This document shows positions 1 to 6,442 of a stretch of 6,824 bases of DNA, one piece after another. Both the position numbers and the translations under genes were made by a program. The notes below the pieces were generated by a model that searched no databases, had not been told where the DNA came from, and saw nothing but the letters and a program-made list of their open reading frames with translations. Numbering within the stretch: position 1 is the first letter of the stretch; every line of letters begins with the position of its first letter. The stretch comes from Flavobacteriaceae bacterium (lineage in GTDB: Bacteria; Bacteroidota; Bacteroidia; Flavobacteriales; Flavobacteriaceae): the NCBI GenBank assembly GCA_016763715.1, contig JAESTG010000083.1, positions 1-6,824 of the forward strand, given 5' to 3'.

Positions 1-1083
1 AAAGCAACATTAGAATTGCCTGCTGAAGCAAGTGGTATTATTACACTGAAAGCTGAAGAAGGTGATGCTGTTGAAGTTGGTGCCGTTGTTTGTTTGATAG
101 ACACCGATGCTCCAAAACCTATGGGCGGTTCAGTTGCAACTGAAACAAGTGACAAAGCACTAAAAGCGGTTGTGTCTGAAGCACCTATTGCTTCGTCAAA
201 TACGTATGCCACTGGAACTCCTTCTCCTGCTGCTAAGAAGATTTTAAGTGAAAAGGGGGTAGATGTAAAAGATGTTCAAGGAACGGGGCGTGATGGCAGA
301 ATCACAAAGAGTGATGCTCAGAATGCAGTTCCTTCTATGGGTACATCAGGTGATGGTGAGAGAAAAACGGAGCGTAAAAAACTTTCGATGTTGCGTCGTA
401 AGGTTGCTGAGCGATTGGTGTCTGTGAAGAATGAGACTGCCATGTTAACCACTTTTAATGAGGTGGATATGGGACCTATTTTCGCTTTAAGAAAGGAATA
501 TAAAGAAACGTTTAAAGAAAAGCATGGTGTTGGGTTAGGCTTTATGTCATTTTTCACACTGGCAGTAGTTCGAGCTTTGGAGTTGTATCCAGATGTGAAT
601 TCTATGATTGATGGAGATTATCAAATAAAACATGATTTTAAAGATATTTCAATTGCCGTATCTGGGCCGAAGGGATTGATGGTTCCTGTAATTAGAAATG
701 TAGAAAATTTGACATTCCGCGGAGTGGAGAGGGAAGTGAAACGATTGGCTATTCGCGCAAGAGACGGGAAGATTACGGTAGATGAAATGACAGGAGGAAC
801 TTTCACTATTTCAAATGGAGGCGTTTTTGGAAGTATGTTATCAACGCCAATCATCAACCCGCCTCAATCTGGAATTTTGGGGATGCATAATATTGTGGAG
901 CGACCTGTGGTGAAAGACGGAGCGATTGTAATCGCGCCGGTGATGTTTGTTGCCTTGAGTTATGACCATAGAATTATCGATGGTCGTGAATCTGTTGGTT
1001 TTTTAGTGGCAGTGAAAGAAGCACTAGAAGATCCAACCGAATTGTTAATGAATAATGATATAAAAGAGGCGTTAGAGCTTTAA
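1..1083 (+). CDS. odhB: 2-oxoglutarate dehydrogenase E2 component (dihydrolipoyllysine succinyltransferase), 5'-truncated
   Basis: This is the E2 core of the 2-oxoglutarate dehydrogenase complex of the TCA cycle. It transfers the succinyl group from its lipoyl arm to CoA in the cytoplasm. The window begins inside the gene, and the open frame runs from base 1, so no true start is present. The first codon is the Lys of the lipoyl motif (KATLELPAEASG), which in this family carries lipoate; the rest of the lipoyl domain follows to about codon 38. After an Ala/Ser-rich linker comes the peripheral subunit-binding domain (about codons 70-105: TPSPAAKKIL, GTGRDGRITKSD). The acyltransferase domain runs from about codon 118 and contains the catalytic DHRIIDG, with His at codon 323 and Asp at codon 327. 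The FNEVDM region and overall sequence fit the succinyl type better than the pyruvate E2 type. Two stop codons (TAATAA) close the gene, and a terminator follows. The E1 gene (sucA/odhA) is probably just upstream outside the window; that is inference. Confidence 0.96.
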   Translation, partial: KATLELPAEASGIITLKAEEGDAVEVGAVVCLIDTDAPKPMGGSVATETSDKALKAVVSEAPIASSNTYATGTPSPAAKKILSEKGVDVKDVQGTGRDGRITKSDAQNAVPSMGTSGDGERKTERKKLSMLRRKVAERLVSVKNETAMLTTFNEVDMGPIFALRKEYKETFKEKHGVGLGFMSFFTLAVVRALELYPDVNSMIDGDYQIKHDFKDISIAVSGPKGLMVPVIRNVENLTFRGVEREVKRLAIRARDGKITVDEMTGGTFTISNGGVFGSMLSTPIINPPQSGILGMHNIVERPVVKDGAIVIAPVMFVALSYDHRIIDGRESVGFLVAVKEALEDPTELLMNNDIKEALEL

Positions 1084-1101
1084 TAAGGTTATCTATAAGA
1101 T

Positions 1102-1133
1102 AAAAAAACCCGACAATTATGTCGGGTTTTTTT
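1102..1133. terminator. Bidirectional rho-independent terminator between convergent genes
   Basis: A 13-bp perfect stem (A7-CCCGAC at 1102-1114 pairing with GTCGGG-T7 at 1121-1133) encloses the 6-nt loop AATTAT. The GC core is flanked by A7 on one side and T7 on the other, so the hairpin gives a U-tract on either strand. It lies 18 nt after the odhB stop and 30 nt beyond the stop of the leftward miniprotein frame, so one hairpin can serve both convergent transcripts. Confidence 0.93.
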
Positions 1134-1162
1134 ATTTAACCTAGTTAGTTGTTATAATTAAT

Positions 1163-1300
1163 TCATGAATATGATACAATATAATTAATTACATTAAGTA
1201 AGACGACACTCACAATGACGAGTATCAATACATAGAAAAATAACCTTCCGCTCCGTTCTTTTTTCAACTTCATCTCATGGAGTAATGTTCCTTCTTCCAT
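1163..1300 (-). CDS. Small single-pass membrane protein, 45 aa, function unknown
   Basis: This is a short leftward ORF of 45 codons plus TGA, starting at ATG on base 1300. The N-terminal part (about residues 1-19) is charged and rich in Lys, Glu and Arg (MKLKKERSGR at 10-19). An unbroken hydrophobic stretch follows (about residues 20-42: LFFYVLILVIVSVVLLNVI and onward), and the protein ends in SYS. This is the layout of a single-pass membrane miniprotein with a positively charged, probably cytoplasmic, N-terminus. I recognise no family. It lies 55 nt downstream of the response regulator on the same strand and ends 30 nt before the bidirectional terminator. A TAnnTTTG element lies about 30 nt upstream of its ATG, and I see no Shine-Dalgarno site, as is usual in Bacteroidetes. 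It could be the last gene of the two-component operon or a separately transcribed small gene. The open frame, the hydropathy pattern and the promoter-like box are visible in the sequence; expression is inferred. Confidence 0.6.
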   Translation of the reverse strand: MEEGTLLHEMKLKKERSGRLFFYVLILVIVSVVLLNVINYIVSYS

Positions 1301-1329
1301 ACTGTAAAGATTGGTAATTTATATGGATT

Positions 1330-1337
1330 CAAAAATA
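1330..1337 (-). promoter_or_regulatory. Putative Bacteroidetes -7 promoter element (TATTTTTG) for the miniprotein
   Basis: Read on the minus strand, this is TATTTTTG, a full match to the Bacteroidetes primary sigma factor -7 consensus TAnnTTTG. It lies between the response regulator stop and the miniprotein ATG and would give a 5' leader of about 25 nt. No clear TTG is found 19-21 nt upstream for the -33 element, so this is a half-supported promoter. Confidence 0.4.
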
Positions 1338-1355
1338 CGTACTAACACGTAAATT

Positions 1356-1988
1356 TTATTGAAGCTTATCTTGATGTTCCTTAGCCCAAATGAGTAAACT
1401 ATTGGTTTTTTGTTCTAGCTTAAGTTTTGTGATAATGTTGCTTCGGTGTTTTTCAACAGTACGATAGGAGATAAAAAGTAATGAGGCAATTTCCTTATTG
1501 GTTTTATCCTTCGCAATGAGCTTCAGAATTTTCTTTTCAGAAGGAGTAAGCACATTAAGTGATCCGTCTTCAAGAGAGTTAGTGCCTAATAGTTCTTTTA
1601 TTTTTGGGCTGAAATAAGGAATTCCTTGTGATACGGTATGGATGCAGTTTTCAATTTCTTCCAAAGCAAATTCTTTTAGAATATATCCAAATATATTGAG
1701 GTCCTTTGCTTGTTCGTAGAGTTCTTTCTCTTTGTGAAATGTGATTAGAATGATTTTAGTGTCTACATTATTACTATTGCACTTCTTGGCTATTTCAATA
1801 CCAGACATATATGGCATTTGAATATCGAGTATCGCTATATCGGGACGTAATTTGTTGATGAGATTAAAGGCTTCACGACCGTTAGTGCCGCCACCAATAA
1901 AGTTATATCCTTTTTCTACTAAAAAATCGGTGAGACCTCTTAATAAAAGAGGGTGGTCGTCTGCTATTATAATGGATTTACTTTTCAT
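1356..1988 (-). CDS. LuxR/NarL-family two-component response regulator
   Basis: This 210-aa DNA-binding response regulator is of normal length for the NarL/FixJ class. The receiver domain (about residues 4-120) has the acidic pair D10-D11, the phospho-acceptor D55 in ILDIQMP, the switch T83 and the conserved K105. The C-terminal LuxR-type helix-turn-helix (about 145-205) begins LTPSEKKILKLIA and contains NKEIASLLFISYRTVEKH, the usual recognition-helix signature. All phosphorylation residues are intact, so it should be phosphorylated by the neighbouring kinase and then bind DNA. Its ATG overlaps the kinase stop codon (ATGA, 4 nt), which implies translational coupling and fixes both the start and the partnership. 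Target genes cannot be read from the sequence. The adjacent miniprotein and the upstream protease are candidates only by proximity. Confidence 0.95.
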   Translation of the reverse strand: MKSKSIIIADDHPLLLRGLTDFLVEKGYNFIGGGTNGREAFNLINKLRPDIAILDIQMPYMSGIEIAKKCNSNNVDTKIILITFHKEKELYEQAKDLNIFGYILKEFALEEIENCIHTVSQGIPYFSPKIKELLGTNSLEDGSLNVLTPSEKKILKLIAKDKTNKEIASLLFISYRTVEKHRSNIITKLKLEQKTNSLLIWAKEHQDKLQ

Positions 1989-4015
1989 GCTGTAGGAAAT
2001 TGAAATTCAAGTAATGTGCCTCTATTCTTTTTAGAATGTACTTTCATTTGTCCATTTAAAAATTTGGTTCGCTCTAGCATAGTTTTCAGTCCTAGTGATT
2101 TTATGTTTTCAAATTTCTCAGAAAAGTCAAAACCAACACCGTTATCTCGGATGCTAATATTCACCATATGTGGATGTCGTTTTACAACAACTTTTCCAGC
2201 TTCAGCACTGGCGTGTTTTATTACGTTGCTAAGTGATTCTTGTATTATTCGATAAAGATTAATCTCTTGTTTTTTATCGAAGATGTTATCAATATTATCT
2301 ATTTCAGAAGTAATAAAAAGGGAAGTGTTTTCGTCTATTTGATTTACAGTGTGTTCTATGGCTTTAGTAATGCCAAGTTCTTGTAATTGAAAAGGGTGTA
2401 AGTTTCGTGAAATAGATCGTACTTCTTCGATGGCAGTTTCCACTAGTTTTTTGGTGTCTTCATCTTGAGTTTGAAGTACATTATTTTTTATAAGAAGCAA
2501 TCTTTGCCCCAATCCATCATGAAGATCTTTGGCGATACGTTTTCTTTCCTCTTCTTGTGATACCAAGAGCTCTTGGCTAAATTGCTCTTGCATATTTTTT
2601 TTACTTTTGATGCGCATTCTATTTCTATAGAGGAGCACCATTCCGAAGATAGAAAGAAGAGCTATTACACTATAAATTAATCGTTTTTTTGAAGATTCAT
2701 TGTCTTTTTCCAATAATTGAATACTAGTATTTTTTTCTATAAGCTCGTTTTCCGTTTTTTCACTCTCGTAGAGTGTTTGATAATAGGCAAGTTTGTTGGC
2801 GGTCGTTTTATTATAAATTGAATCTTTTATGGCGATGAAGGTGTTTCTATTTTCAAGGCTTAGCTTGTAATTGCCATTAGCTTCGTAAACTGTAGCGAGG
2901 ATTTCATAGGCGTCTAAAATCACTTCTTCATAGCCTATTTTTTTTGAGATTTCTAATTTTTGTTTAGCAAATTGTAGTGCCTTTTTATTGTTGTTAATGG
3001 CATAATAATAGTGTGCCATGGCACCAAAATAGTTCACTTGATTTATAAGGTCATCTGGTGCTTTTTCAAAATTATAAGTTAGAAGTGCTAGATATGCCTC
3101 TGCCCTTTCAATGTTGTTTTCCTTTGCAAAATATTCAGTCAAACTAGTGTACACAAGAATTTTGTTCCAGGTATTGACATAGTCTTCTAGCACTAGTTTA
3201 ATAGCATTTTCCGCTTTCAGAAGGTATTCTAAATAAAGGTCTTTATCCCCTAATTTATTATAATCTAAAGCTTGATTATAATAAACCACCACTAAATGGT
3301 GGTCTAACCCTAGTTCCTGTATTTTTTCAATGTTTTTATCACGCTCTTTTTTTGCCTTATCATAAAAGCCATTCATGCTAAACATGGTGGTAACTCCCTG
3401 CCGCGAGTAAAACATATACTCAAAATCCTTAAGAGCTTCAAAATATTCGTATGCCTTTTGAAAGTTTTCCCCAGCAGGCACGAATTTCCCTAGATTGGAA
3501 TATGCATGGCCACTAAATAAATATGCGTCGGCAACAAATAAAGAGTCATTGTCTCCATAATTTTGAATATCCTTTTCATAATCTACTAAGGCTTGTTGTA
3601 AATCTAATCTCGTGTTTGCTCCACCCCGTTTTAGGTATAAATTTCCTAACACGCGCGGATTCTTAATAGCGTATTTACGAGCCAAAAGCCCGTCTATTAG
3701 TGTGAGTACTTTTCGAGGTTGGTTTTTGATTGAAATAAGTGCATGGCTTACATGAATCATCTTTTTTGATGCCGCTTCGATACTGTCCATTTCCTTAGCT
3801 AATTCAATATATGACAAACTATATTCAATGAATTCGTCAATATTATCAGCACTTAGCTCAGGGTCGGTTAAAGAATCAAGGGCGGCTAACTTTTCCTGCG
3901 GATTTTTTGCATTTTCTAGGAGGGACTTGAAATGGGTTCTATCCTGCGCGCTAGTTTTTAATATAAAAACGCACATAAAAACGGGAATAATTAATTGTAG
4001 GTTTGCCTTCAGCAT
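1985..4015 (-). CDS. TPR-containing membrane sensor histidine kinase (HisKA_3 / HATPase_c)
   Basis: This 676-aa sensor kinase is taken to start at ATG on base 4015. That start gives a clean signal peptide (MLKANLQLIIPVFMCVFIL, predicted cut at SA|Q, residues 23/24); an in-frame ATG at 4048 would add 11 residues ahead of it and is less likely. The exported part (about 25-410) is helical with about six TPR-like repeats (near 122-150, 162-192, 242-272, 287-316, 328-357 and 367-396), then a charged coiled-coil stretch (about 409-444). A single membrane helix follows (about 446-463), with RNRMRIKSKK on its cytoplasmic side. The HisKA_3 dimerisation domain holds the phospho-accepting H499 in EERKRIAKDLHDGLGQRL and the NLHPFQLQELG motif. 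The HATPase_c domain shows the N box (N597 in QESLSNVIKHA), G1 (DNGVGF, 624-629) and G2 (SLGLKTMLER, about 640). Everything needed for ATP binding and autophosphorylation is present. It overlaps the response regulator by 4 nt. The stimulus is unknown; TPRs suggest a protein or peptide partner in the periplasm (inference). A weak -7-like TATCTTTC lies at 4031-4038. Confidence 0.94.
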   Translation of the reverse strand: MLKANLQLIIPVFMCVFILKTSAQDRTHFKSLLENAKNPQEKLAALDSLTDPELSADNIDEFIEYSLSYIELAKEMDSIEAASKKMIHVSHALISIKNQPRKVLTLIDGLLARKYAIKNPRVLGNLYLKRGGANTRLDLQQALVDYEKDIQNYGDNDSLFVADAYLFSGHAYSNLGKFVPAGENFQKAYEYFEALKDFEYMFYSRQGVTTMFSMNGFYDKAKKERDKNIEKIQELGLDHHLVVVYYNQALDYNKLGDKDLYLEYLLKAENAIKLVLEDYVNTWNKILVYTSLTEYFAKENNIERAEAYLALLTYNFEKAPDDLINQVNYFGAMAHYYYAINNNKKALQFAKQKLEISKKIGYEEVILDAYEILATVYEANGNYKLSLENRNTFIAIKDSIYNKTTANKLAYYQTLYESEKTENELIEKNTSIQLLEKDNESSKKRLIYSVIALLSIFGMVLLYRNRMRIKSKKNMQEQFSQELLVSQEEERKRIAKDLHDGLGQRLLLIKNNVLQTQDEDTKKLVETAIEEVRSISRNLHPFQLQELGITKAIEHTVNQIDENTSLFITSEIDNIDNIFDKKQEINLYRIIQESLSNVIKHASAEAGKVVVKRHPHMVNISIRDNGVGFDFSEKFENIKSLGLKTMLERTKFLNGQMKVHSKKNRGTLLEFQFPTA

Positions 4016-4071
4016 ATTGATTTTAAGGGAGAAAGATAAATATAGCAAAATTTAATTACTAAACTAAAAAA

Positions 4072-4509
4072 TTAGCGGATGTAAAAGCAATTTCGGCCAT
4101 AGTCAATTATTGCACGGAATTCCTTTAGTAAGTCAGCCCCCAAGATTCCATGAATTCTTTTTTCGTTAACCTGCTGCAATGCTTCATTTACGTGAGAGAG
4201 ATCAAAAATTATAATCTCAAGATTCCTAACGGTTAATCCTTCCACTTCCAAAAGATTGTTTTTTGCAATTTTAGTTTCCATGTCAAGGGCTCCAGCCCCT
4301 GCGGCTTTTATTTCGCTTTCTTCGGAATTGAGCATAAAGTGAGAAATGTTCTCAAACCCAATACAACTTGTGGAGGCGCCCGTGTCCAGAATGAAATCTC
4401 CAGAGACCCCGTTAATCTTCAAGTTAAGTTGATAATGACCAGTTTTAAGTTTTTTAAGAGGAATTCTTTTGAAGTTTTGGTCTTCTAAAAATTTTCGAAG
4501 TGATGTCAC
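4072..4509 (-). CDS. Retropepsin-like (clan AA) aspartic protease, small cytoplasmic
   Basis: This is a 145-aa protein when started at GTG on base 4509. Its signature is FILDTGAST (catalytic D42-T-G), followed by the second-half motif HGILGADLL and by AIIDY near the C-terminus, with a Gly/Ala-rich AAGAGALDM segment between. This is the single-domain retroviral-type aspartic protease fold, which needs a homodimer to pair two DTG loops. There is no signal peptide or membrane helix. An in-frame ATG at 4554 would give 160 aa (extra residues beginning MEAKLPISWL). I prefer GTG for three reasons: its product begins TSLRKFL, close to where I recall flavobacterial homologues starting; it lies just after a perfect TAnnTTTG box; and the ATG would overlap the divergent TatD start codon. 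The gene is 56 nt upstream of the sensor kinase on the same strand and may share its transcript. The substrate is unknown. The family is clear, the exact start is not. Confidence 0.88.
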   Translation of the reverse strand: MTSLRKFLEDQNFKRIPLKKLKTGHYQLNLKINGVSGDFILDTGASTSCIGFENISHFMLNSEESEIKAAGAGALDMETKIAKNNLLEVEGLTVRNLEIIIFDLSHVNEALQQVNEKRIHGILGADLLKEFRAIIDYGRNCFYIR

Positions 4510-4518
4510 GTTTTTTTT

Positions 4519-4526
4519 CAAAGATA
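4519..4526 (-). promoter_or_regulatory. Putative -7 element (TATCTTTG) of the leftward protease transcript
   Basis: On the minus strand this reads TATCTTTG, a perfect TAnnTTTG. It ends 9 nt before the GTG start at 4509, so transcription would begin only about 5 nt ahead of the start codon. No TTG is found at the -33 spacing. The ATG at 4554 would lie upstream of this promoter and would not be on its transcript. Confidence 0.45.
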
Positions 4527-4539
4527 GCCAACTAATTGG

Positions 4540-4547
4540 TAGCTTTG
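4540..4547 (+). promoter_or_regulatory. Putative -7 element (TAGCTTTG) of the tatD-ansA operon
   Basis: TAGCTTTG is a perfect TAnnTTTG. A partial -33 (TTC, 4517-4519, inside a run of T) lies 20 nt upstream, within the usual 19-21 nt spacing. Only 5 nt separate the box from the ATG at 4553, so the predicted transcription start falls on or beside the first codon and the message would be leaderless. Confidence 0.5.
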
Positions 4548-4552
4548 CCTCC

Positions 4553-5317
4553 ATGTTGACAGATACACATACGCATTTATATAGTGAAGCATTTGATGAA
4601 GATCGAAAGGATATGATGCAGCGCGCCATCGATGCTGGTGTCAGTCGTTTCTTTATACCTGCCATAGATTCTAGTTATACAGAAGCAATGTTTTTCTTGG
4701 AAGCGGCTTATCCTAACGAAACCTTTTTAATGATGGGGTTGCATCCTACTTCCGTTAAGGATAATTATAAGGAAGAGTTGGCACTCGTTGAGACTCAACT
4801 GGAAGCTCGTAGTTTTTATGCAGTTGGTGAAATAGGTATAGATTTATATTGGGATACCAATACTTTGGAAATACAGAAAGCAGCATTTAAAAAGCAAATA
4901 CAATGGGCTAAAAAGTATCAATTACCTATAGTTATTCATTGTAGGGAAGCTTTCGATGAAATTTTTGAGGTATTAGAAACGGAACATGATGATGATCTCT
5001 TCGGAATTTTTCATTGCTTTACTGGAACTTTGGAGCAGGCAAAAAAGGCTATTAGTTTTAATATGAAGCTTGGTATTGGGGGAGTAGTTACATTTAAGAA
5101 TGGAAAGATTGATCAATTTTTGAATGAAATAGATATAAAACACATCGTGTTGGAGACAGATGCTCCTTATTTATCACCTGTTCCCTATCGTGGAAAGCGA
5201 AATGAAAGTAGCTATTTGGCTTTAGTATGTGCTAAAGTGGCCAGTATATATGATATTTCGGAAGAAGAGGTTGCAAAGATCACCACTCATAATTCAAAAG
5301 AGGTATTCGGAATTTAA
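4553..5317 (+). CDS. TatD-family metal-dependent hydrolase (putative 3'-5' DNase)
   Basis: This 254-aa TIM-barrel hydrolase has the usual length for TatD/YcfH-type proteins. The start at 4553 is chosen because MLTDTHTHL places the metal-binding H6-x-H8 right at the N-terminus as in the family; an upstream ATG at 4469 in the same frame would add 28 residues covering the promoter. The other metal ligands are visible: E93 in VGEIGID, H129 in PIVIHCREAF, H154 in GIFHCFTG and D203 in LETDAPYL. TatD enzymes are cytoplasmic, divalent-metal nucleases linked to DNA repair and degradation; some paralogues act on D-aminoacyl esters, so the exact substrate is not settled by sequence. The paralogue (tatD, ycfH or yjjV type) cannot be fixed either, hence no symbol. 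It is divergent from the protease gene and is followed after 13 nt by ansA, so the two are probably one transcript. Confidence 0.95.
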   Translation: MLTDTHTHLYSEAFDEDRKDMMQRAIDAGVSRFFIPAIDSSYTEAMFFLEAAYPNETFLMMGLHPTSVKDNYKEELALVETQLEARSFYAVGEIGIDLYWDTNTLEIQKAAFKKQIQWAKKYQLPIVIHCREAFDEIFEVLETEHDDDLFGIFHCFTGTLEQAKKAISFNMKLGIGGVVTFKNGKIDQFLNEIDIKHIVLETDAPYLSPVPYRGKRNESSYLALVCAKVASIYDISEEEVAKITTHNSKEVFGI

Positions 5318-5330
5318 TCGTACTCATAAA

Positions 5331-6359
5331 ATGAAAAACTCAACTAAAATATTACTCATATACACTGGTGGTACTATTGGAATGATTAAGGATTTTAGGA
5401 CAGGGGCGTTGAAGAATTTTAATTTTAACGACCTGTTAAAACACATCCCAGAGCTTAACCTGCTGGATTGCAGTATTGAAACTCAAAGCTTTACTAAGCC
5501 CATTGATAGCTCAAATATGAATCCAGATTATTGGATAGATCTTGCCACTATTATTGAAGATAATTATGAGGACTTTGATGGTTTTGTCGTGTTGCATGGA
5601 AGTGATACTATGTCGTACACAGCCTCTGCTTTAAGTTTTATGTTGGAGAATTTGGCTAAACCTGTGATTTTTACAGGCTCTCAATTACCTATAGGTGACT
5701 TGCGAACCGATGCTAAAGAGAATTTAATTACTTCTATACAAATAGCGGCCTATCATGAAAATGGAAACCCCAATGTAACTGAAGTAGGGCTCTATTTTGA
5801 GTATAAGTTATATAGAGCGAACCGCACCACAAAAATCACGGCAGAACATTTCGAAGCTTTTTCATCACGAAACTACCCTGCATTGGCTGAAAGTGGTGTG
5901 CACTTGTTATTTAATAGTGATGCTTTACTAAAACCTAATCGGAGTAGAAAATTCAGAGTACATAAAAAATTAGATTCCAATATACTATTAGTAAAAATGT
6001 TTCCTGGTGTTTCAAAGGAAACTATAGCACATCTTTTTTCTTTTTCTAAGATTAAGGGAATCATATTAGAAACATATGGTAGTGGTAATGTCACTAACGA
6101 GCCTTGGTTTTTAGAACAATTAGATTTAGTGCAGAAACGAGGAATTCCCGTAATTAATGTGACCCAGTGTTCGGGAGGTAGCGTAACCATGGGAATTTAT
6201 GAAACTAGTATTGCGTTAAAGGAAATGGGGATTATTTCAGGAAAAGATATAACTACAGAGGCAGCTTTGGCGAAATTAATGTATATGTTAGGAGAGCAAG
6301 TTCCTGTAAGGAGTTTTAAGACTTTGTTCGAGACTTCGTTGCGTGGTGAAATGTTATAA
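5331..6359 (+). CDS. ansA: Type I L-asparaginase (cytoplasmic)
   Basis: This enzyme hydrolyses L-asparagine to aspartate and ammonia. It has 342 residues, the normal length for the AnsA type, with no signal peptide, so it is the cytoplasmic low-affinity class by family. The first active-site signature is YTGGTIGM (nucleophile T15 expected) and the second is LHGSDTMSYTASALSFM with D92. K168 in ANRTTK is the probable triad Lys. DSSNM (59-63) matches the substrate-pocket region, and GSQLPIGDLRTDAKEN and ETYGSGN are further conserved segments. The second signature has Ser91 where the E. coli enzymes have the catalytic Thr (HGTDTM); Ser keeps a hydroxyl, and this is not a sign of inactivity. The ATG at 5331 begins MKNSTKILLIYTGGT directly; an ATG at 5229 in frame would lie inside tatD and add unrelated residues. 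It is the second gene of the tatD-ansA pair. No convincing terminator follows. Confidence 0.95.
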   Translation: MKNSTKILLIYTGGTIGMIKDFRTGALKNFNFNDLLKHIPELNLLDCSIETQSFTKPIDSSNMNPDYWIDLATIIEDNYEDFDGFVVLHGSDTMSYTASALSFMLENLAKPVIFTGSQLPIGDLRTDAKENLITSIQIAAYHENGNPNVTEVGLYFEYKLYRANRTTKITAEHFEAFSSRNYPALAESGVHLLFNSDALLKPNRSRKFRVHKKLDSNILLVKMFPGVSKETIAHLFSFSKIKGIILETYGSGNVTNEPWFLEQLDLVQKRGIPVINVTQCSGGSVTMGIYETSIALKEMGIISGKDITTEAALAKLMYMLGEQVPVRSFKTLFETSLRGEML

Positions 6360-6408
6360 ATAATTCTTTTATTTCATGGAGGTAAACGCATTTTTTTGTT
6401 ATTTAGCA

Positions 6409-6423
6409 GCCCTTAATCAGGGC
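6409..6423 (+). other. Short hairpin between ansA and tRNA-Ser
   Basis: GCCCT (6409-6413) pairs with AGGGC (6419-6423) over the 5-nt loop TAATC. No T-run follows, so it is not a typical intrinsic terminator. It sits 20 nt before the tRNA. It may weakly end the ansA transcript or lie in the tRNA precursor leader, or it may have no function. Confidence 0.3.
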
Positions 6424-6442
6424 GGTTATAATAGAATTTAAT

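Larger units (their letters stand above)
4519..4547. repeat. Imperfect inverted repeat joining the two divergent -7 boxes
   Basis: The left arm CAAAGATAGCCAA (4519-4531) pairs with the right arm TTGGTAGCTTTG (4536-4547), with one mismatch and one extra base, around the 4-nt centre CTAA. Each arm contains one divergent TAnnTTTG box at its outer end. The dyad could be a regulator site covering both promoters, or it could simply arise because two similar boxes face away from each other; the additional CCAA/TTGG symmetry favours more than the boxes alone. Confidence 0.5.

Noticed and set aside
318..857. Two antisense open frames of about 78 codons within odhB
   Set aside because: They lie fully inside a well-supported conserved coding region, have no family signature and are explained by the composition of the sense gene.
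1154..1190. Direct repeat ATAATTAATT (1154-1163 and 1181-1190) and palindrome ATTCATGAAT
   Set aside because: These are short, purely AT-rich matches in an AT-rich gap, easily expected by chance.
2016..2255. Plus-strand frame of 79 codons opposite the kinase ATPase domain
   Set aside because: It mirrors the conserved HATPase_c codons and has no recognisable motif or promoter.
3828..4055. Plus-strand frame of 75 codons opposite the kinase N-terminus
   Set aside because: It covers the antisense of the signal peptide and first repeats; the apparent hydrophobic parts come from the opposite strand's composition.
4469..4552. 28-residue N-terminal extension of the TatD frame
   Set aside because: It would span the predicted promoter and the protease N-terminus and push the metal-binding HxH far from its usual N-terminal place.
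5873..6190. Antisense frame of 105 codons within ansA
   Set aside because: The sense strand is a full-length asparaginase with intact motifs; the antisense translation resembles no family I know.
6409..6423. Intrinsic terminator for ansA
   Set aside because: The hairpin has only 5 bp and no T-tract after it on either strand.
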